Assembly (NCBI GenBank): GCA_004525875.1
Contig: SPBQ01000077.1
Span: forward strand, 1 to 8,436
Direction: 5' to 3'
From: Myxococcales bacterium
Lineage (GTDB): Bacteria; Desulfobacterota_B; Binatia; UBA1149; SPBQ01
Length of the DNA: 8,436 nt
Shown here: piece by piece, positions 5,298 through 8,436 of the stretch
Numbering within the stretch: position 1 is the first letter of the stretch
Layout: each line of letters begins with the position of its first letter
Notes under the pieces: model-generated
Database searches by the model: none
Seen by the model: the letters and a program-made list of their open reading frames with translations, nothing else
Told to the model about the DNA's origin: nothing
Translations under genes and position numbers: made by a program

Positions 5298-7237
5298 AGC
5301 CCGCGCCGCGCCTCGTCGCAGACTTCGGTCGGGTGCTGACGGCCGTCGTGCTGCTGGCGGCCGGCGCGTTCGAGGCTCGGACCGCGCACTGCTTCGAGCG
5401 TACGGAGCAGCGAGCACCCTGCGATCACCACGATCCGCTGCGACGGCCGTTCTTCGGTGATCTGCACGTCCACACTGCGTACTCGTTCGACGCCTGGGCA
5501 CAGGGTACGCGTAACACGCCGCGGGACGCCTACCGGTTCGCACGCGGCGACGCGCTCGGTATCCAGCCCTATGGGCCTGACGGCGAGCCGATCCGAACCG
5601 TACGGCTGCGGCGCCCGCTCGACTTCGCGATGGTGAGCGACCACGCCGAAATGCTCGGTGAGACGCTGCTGTGCCGCACGCCCGGCACCGCGGCCCATGA
5701 TCGCTTCACCTGCACGCTGACGCGGCGCTGGCCGGCGCTGGGCTACATGATCGTGAACAGCCAGTGGGTGCAGTCCGGTGCGCGGGCCGTGAACATCTGT
5801 GGCGAGAGCGGCGCTGCCTGTCGCGAGGCGGCACTGTCGCCGTGGAAGGCGACGCAGGACGCGGCCGAGGAGTACTACGACCGCTCCTCGCAGTGCGGCT
5901 TCACGACGTTCGTCGGCTTCGAGTGGAGCGGATCACGTGTCGGGATGGTCCATCGCAACGTGGTGTTCCGCAACCAGAGCGTCCTCGAGGTTCCTCCCAA
6001 CGCCCTCGACGACGGCAACGACGAGACGCGTCTGTGGGAGGCTCTCCAGATCGATTGCATCGAGGCCGGCACCGGCTGCGACGCGTTCGCGATCCCTCAC
6101 AACTCGAACATGAGTGCCGGGAGCATGTTCTGGACGGTGGCACCCGACGGGACACCGCTCGACGCCGCGCTCGCGCGACGGCGCCGCGATATGGAGCCGC
6201 TCATCGAGATCACGCAGCACAAGGCCGACTCGGAGTGTCGCAACGACGGCGTCGATCCGCTCTGCGACTTCGAGACCGCCGACTTTGCTGTCGTGGCCGG
6301 GCACGCCAGCGCGCTCTACCGCGATCCGGTGCCGCCGAACGTCTACGTTCGAGAAGCGCTCCTCGACGGACTCGACCAGCGGCTGCGCATCGGTGTGAAC
6401 CCCTACCAGCTCGGCATCATCGGCTCGACCGACACGCATCTCGGTACGCCCGGCATGGTCGACGAGGACGCGTTCGTCGGGCACGCCGCGGGGAAGATCA
6501 CCGCACGGTTACAGATCCCGGCGCTGCCCGACCATCCGGCCTGGAATCCGGGCGGACTGGCTGTCGTCTGGGCCGAGGAGAACTCGCGCGACGCGTTGTT
6601 CGAGGCGATGCGCCGGCGGGAGATCTACGGCACCAGCGGACCGCGCATGCTCGTGCGCTTGTTCGGCGGCTGGCAGTACGAGCAATCGATGTGCGGCGCC
6701 ACCGACTTCGCGGCGCGCGGATACGCCGGCGGGGTTCCGATGGGCGGTGATCTGGCCGAGGCTCCCCTCGGAGCGAGCGCGCCGGTGTTCGCCGTCTCCG
6801 CGCTGCGCGATCCCGGTACGGCGGAGCAGCCGGGCACGCCGTTACAGCGAATCCAGATCGTGAAGGGCTGGATCGACAACGGGCAGCAGCGGGTGCGGGT
6901 GCTCGATGTGGCGGGTGAGGTGCGCCCCGATCAGCGCGTGGATCTCGAGACGTGCCGGCCGCAGGGGACGGGCGCCGACACGTTGTGCACCGTCTGGACC
7001 GATCCAGAGTTCGATCCGACCAACCCGGCGTTCTACTACGCGCGCGTCGTCGAGAACCCGAGTTGTCGGTGGACGCGCCACGCGTGTCTCGCGGCAGCGG
7101 TCGACTGCGACCGCTGGTTCCCACCGCGCGGGCTGCTCGCGGCCTGCTGCGATCCGCAGGTGCCGGAGACGATCCAAGAACGGGCCTGGACATCGCCGAT
7201 CTGGTACACGCCGGCCACGCTGCGCTCGGCCGGGTGA
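5294..7237 (+). CDS. Exported DUF3604 protein (PHP-like metal-dependent domain)
   Basis: The 647-residue protein starts at a GTG inside the previous gene's stop. An N-terminal hydrophobic stretch (about 14-26) after Arg6 and Arg13 looks like a signal peptide, and the many Cys (127, 140, 169, 176, 201, 255, 262 and others) fit disulfides outside the cytosol. The DUF3604 domain shows GDLHVHTAYSFDA (55-67, metal-binding His58 and His60), MVSDHAEMLGE (113-123), FVGFEWSG (206-213), IPHNSNMS (267-274) and IIGSTDTHLGTPG (375-387, Asp380 and His382). The family end follows: LAVVWAEENSRDALFEAM (422-439), YGTSGPRMLVRLFGGW (445-460), RIQIVKGW and CCDPQVPETIQERAWTSPIW (618-637). The HxH...DH...H...DTH series resembles PHP-type phosphoesterases, so a metal-dependent hydrolase is likely, but no substrate has been established to my knowledge. 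Length and end are full. Only 4 bases separate its stop from that of the convergent pyruvate kinase gene. Confidence 0.93.
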   Translation: MKPAPRLVADFGRVLTAVVLLAAGAFEARTAHCFERTEQRAPCDHHDPLRRPFFGDLHVHTAYSFDAWAQGTRNTPRDAYRFARGDALGIQPYGPDGEPIRTVRLRRPLDFAMVSDHAEMLGETLLCRTPGTAAHDRFTCTLTRRWPALGYMIVNSQWVQSGARAVNICGESGAACREAALSPWKATQDAAEEYYDRSSQCGFTTFVGFEWSGSRVGMVHRNVVFRNQSVLEVPPNALDDGNDETRLWEALQIDCIEAGTGCDAFAIPHNSNMSAGSMFWTVAPDGTPLDAALARRRRDMEPLIEITQHKADSECRNDGVDPLCDFETADFAVVAGHASALYRDPVPPNVYVREALLDGLDQRLRIGVNPYQLGIIGSTDTHLGTPGMVDEDAFVGHAAGKITARLQIPALPDHPAWNPGGLAVVWAEENSRDALFEAMRRREIYGTSGPRMLVRLFGGWQYEQSMCGATDFAARGYAGGVPMGGDLAEAPLGASAPVFAVSALRDPGTAEQPGTPLQRIQIVKGWIDNGQQRVRVLDVAGEVRPDQRVDLETCRPQGTGADTLCTVWTDPEFDPTNPAFYYARVVENPSCRWTRHACLAAAVDCDRWFPPRGLLAACCDPQVPETIQERAWTSPIWYTPATLRSAG

Positions 7238-7241
7238 CGGC

Positions 7242-8436
7242 TCACGCGCCGAGCTCGCGGATCTGTACGGTATCGGTCGCGCCTACCGTGCGGAGTCTGC
7301 CGACGATGAACACCACGCGGTCGCCCCGCCTGGCATACCCCAGATCGATCAGCGCGCGCTCGGCCGCCTGGCGCAGCTCGGTCACCGAGTCGACACGGGC
7401 CACGTGGACGGGCCGGACGCCCCAGATCATGCACAGTCGAGCGTAGGTGTGCGGCAAGCCCGTACAGCCGAATACCGGTGTCGGCAGGCGCTCACGAGCC
7501 AGAAGCTGAGCCGTGCGCCCCGATTCGGTGAGCGCGACGATCGCCGCCGCGCCGATGTCGACGGCCACGCGCGCGGCCGCACGCACACACGCTTCCTGGA
7601 TCGTTGCCGGTGGTCGGCGCTTGCGTCCATAGGTCGGGGACGAAGCGCGCACAAGCTCGAGATTTCCCTCGAACAGGTCGCGCTCGGCCCTGCGCACGAT
7701 GCTGGCCATTGTCCGCAACGCCAGCACCGGATGGTCGCCGGCCGCGGTCTCGCCCGAGAGCATGACGGCGGAAGTTCCATCGTAGATCGCGTTGGCCACG
7801 TCGGATGCCTCGGCGCGCGTCGGGCTCGGGCGTTCCATCATCGACTCCAGCATCTGGGTGGCCGTGATCACCGGCTTGGCGGCGCGCACGCACTTCTGGA
7901 TCGCGAGTTTCTGAATCGACGGCACGGCGGCGGCGCCGACTTCGACTCCGAGATCGCCGCGCGCGATCATGATGCCGTCGGCGGCTTCCAGGATGCTGTC
8001 GAAGTTCTCGACCGCCTCGGGGCGCTCGATCTTCGCGATCACGTCGACGGGCCGGTCGGTCCTGGCGATGCGTGCCTTGAGCCGTCGGATCTCCGCGGCC
8101 GTGCGGACGAAGGACAGCGCGACGAAATCTACGCCCGCTTCGGGCGCGTGGGCGAGATCGGCCGTGTCCTTGGCCGAGAGCGCGCCTGCGCTCACGCGCG
8201 TCCCCGGTAGGTTGATCCCTTTGTGAGGCTTGAGAAGGCCACCGAACCGCACGCGGGTTCGAACCTCGCGTCCGGCGACCGCCACGACCCTGAGCTCGAT
8301 CAGCCCATCGTCGATGAGCAGGCGCTCGCCGGGCTTGACGTCGCTGGCCAGCTTCGGGTAGGTGCAGCCCACCCGGCCCGGCCGGCCGAGCAGTTTCGCG
8401 TCGGCGACGATCGTGAGCTCGTCGCCCTTCTCGAGC
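7242..8436 (-). CDS. pyk: Pyruvate kinase (N-terminus outside the window)
   Basis: This enzyme converts phosphoenolpyruvate and ADP to pyruvate and ATP, the last step of glycolysis, in the cytosol. The window holds the last 397 residues; compared with E. coli PykF, about 85 N-terminal residues are missing. The frame stays open to the edge and begins inside the beta-barrel B domain ([13 protein letters not shown]). Coming back into the TIM barrel it shows [27 protein letters not shown] with the catalytic Lys and metal-binding Glu, and [13 protein letters not shown] with the second metal-binding Asp. [10 protein letters not shown] and [20 protein letters not shown] follow, then MLSGETAAG. The C-terminal domain (from about [14 protein letters not shown]) is present and ends [19 protein letters not shown]. 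The GTG at 8370-8372 is internal, not a start. No broken motif is visible. Confidence 0.96.
   Translation of the reverse strand, partial: LEKGDELTIVADAKLLGRPGRVGCTYPKLASDVKPGERLLIDDGLIELRVVAVAGREVRTRVRFGGLLKPHKGINLPGTRVSAGALSAKDTADLAHAPEAGVDFVALSFVRTAAEIRRLKARIARTDRPVDVIAKIERPEAVENFDSILEAADGIMIARGDLGVEVGAAAVPSIQKLAIQKCVRAAKPVITATQMLESMMERPSPTRAEASDVANAIYDGTSAVMLSGETAAGDHPVLALRTMASIVRRAERDLFEGNLELVRASSPTYGRKRRPPATIQEACVRAAARVAVDIGAAAIVALTESGRTAQLLARERLPTPVFGCTGLPHTYARLCMIWGVRPVHVARVDSVTELRQAAERALIDLGYARRGDRVVFIVGRLRTVGATDTVQIRELGA

Noticed and set aside
7238..7241. Terminator between the convergent DUF3604 and pyruvate kinase genes
   Set aside because: Only 4 bases separate the stops and no hairpin with a T-run is visible there.
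7779..7840. GTSAVML in pyruvate kinase where many enzymes have GTDAVML
   Set aside because: Ser at this position is common in functional pyruvate kinases, so it is not a defect.
6906..8210. Long plus-strand frame opposite the pyruvate kinase
   Set aside because: It runs through two well-identified genes in other frames and its Arg/His-rich product shows no family features.

Overview
This window is GC-rich DNA from what looks like an environmental Gram-negative bacterium. The secreted protein at 3986-4510 combines dockerin-like Cys/Asp repeats, a poly-Thr linker and a Cys-rich tail. Together with the DUF3604 protein, this style is familiar from Candidatus Binatota and related 'Deltaproteobacteria' assemblies. 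The taxonomic guess is inference only; no rRNA or tRNA gene was seen.

Left part (1-1308). The window opens with the C-terminal end of an unidentified protein. Next come a decayed TetR-type DNA-binding segment on the minus strand and an intact classical short-chain dehydrogenase. A short coding-like stretch follows the dehydrogenase and runs into the end of the next, convergent gene.

Middle part (1266-3947). Two minus-strand genes are probably co-transcribed. The first in transcription order (2818 to 2030) encodes a membrane protein of the TIGR04222/glycine-rich-domain type with a WHxH motif and a Gly/Cys tail. The second (1937 to 1266) encodes a 223-residue protein with two N-terminal transmembrane helices and a soluble domain that I read as a prokaryotic STING cyclic-dinucleotide receptor. 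No CD-NTase or other cyclase is encoded in the window, so this would be an orphan membrane STING outside a standard CBASS operon. This is the most interesting item. Divergent to this pair is a glutathione S-transferase-like protein with an extra C-terminal beta-rich domain.

Right part (3986-8436). A secreted dockerin-like Cys-rich protein is followed by the degraded 3' end of an IS3-family transposase. Next is a translationally coupled pair: a small membrane protein and a large exported DUF3604 (PHP-like) protein, overlapping by 4 bases. A pyruvate kinase gene on the minus strand converges on it with only 4 bases between the stop codons and runs off the right edge. Apart from the two probable operons the genes look functionally unrelated, and the TetR and IS3 remnants show past rearrangement.
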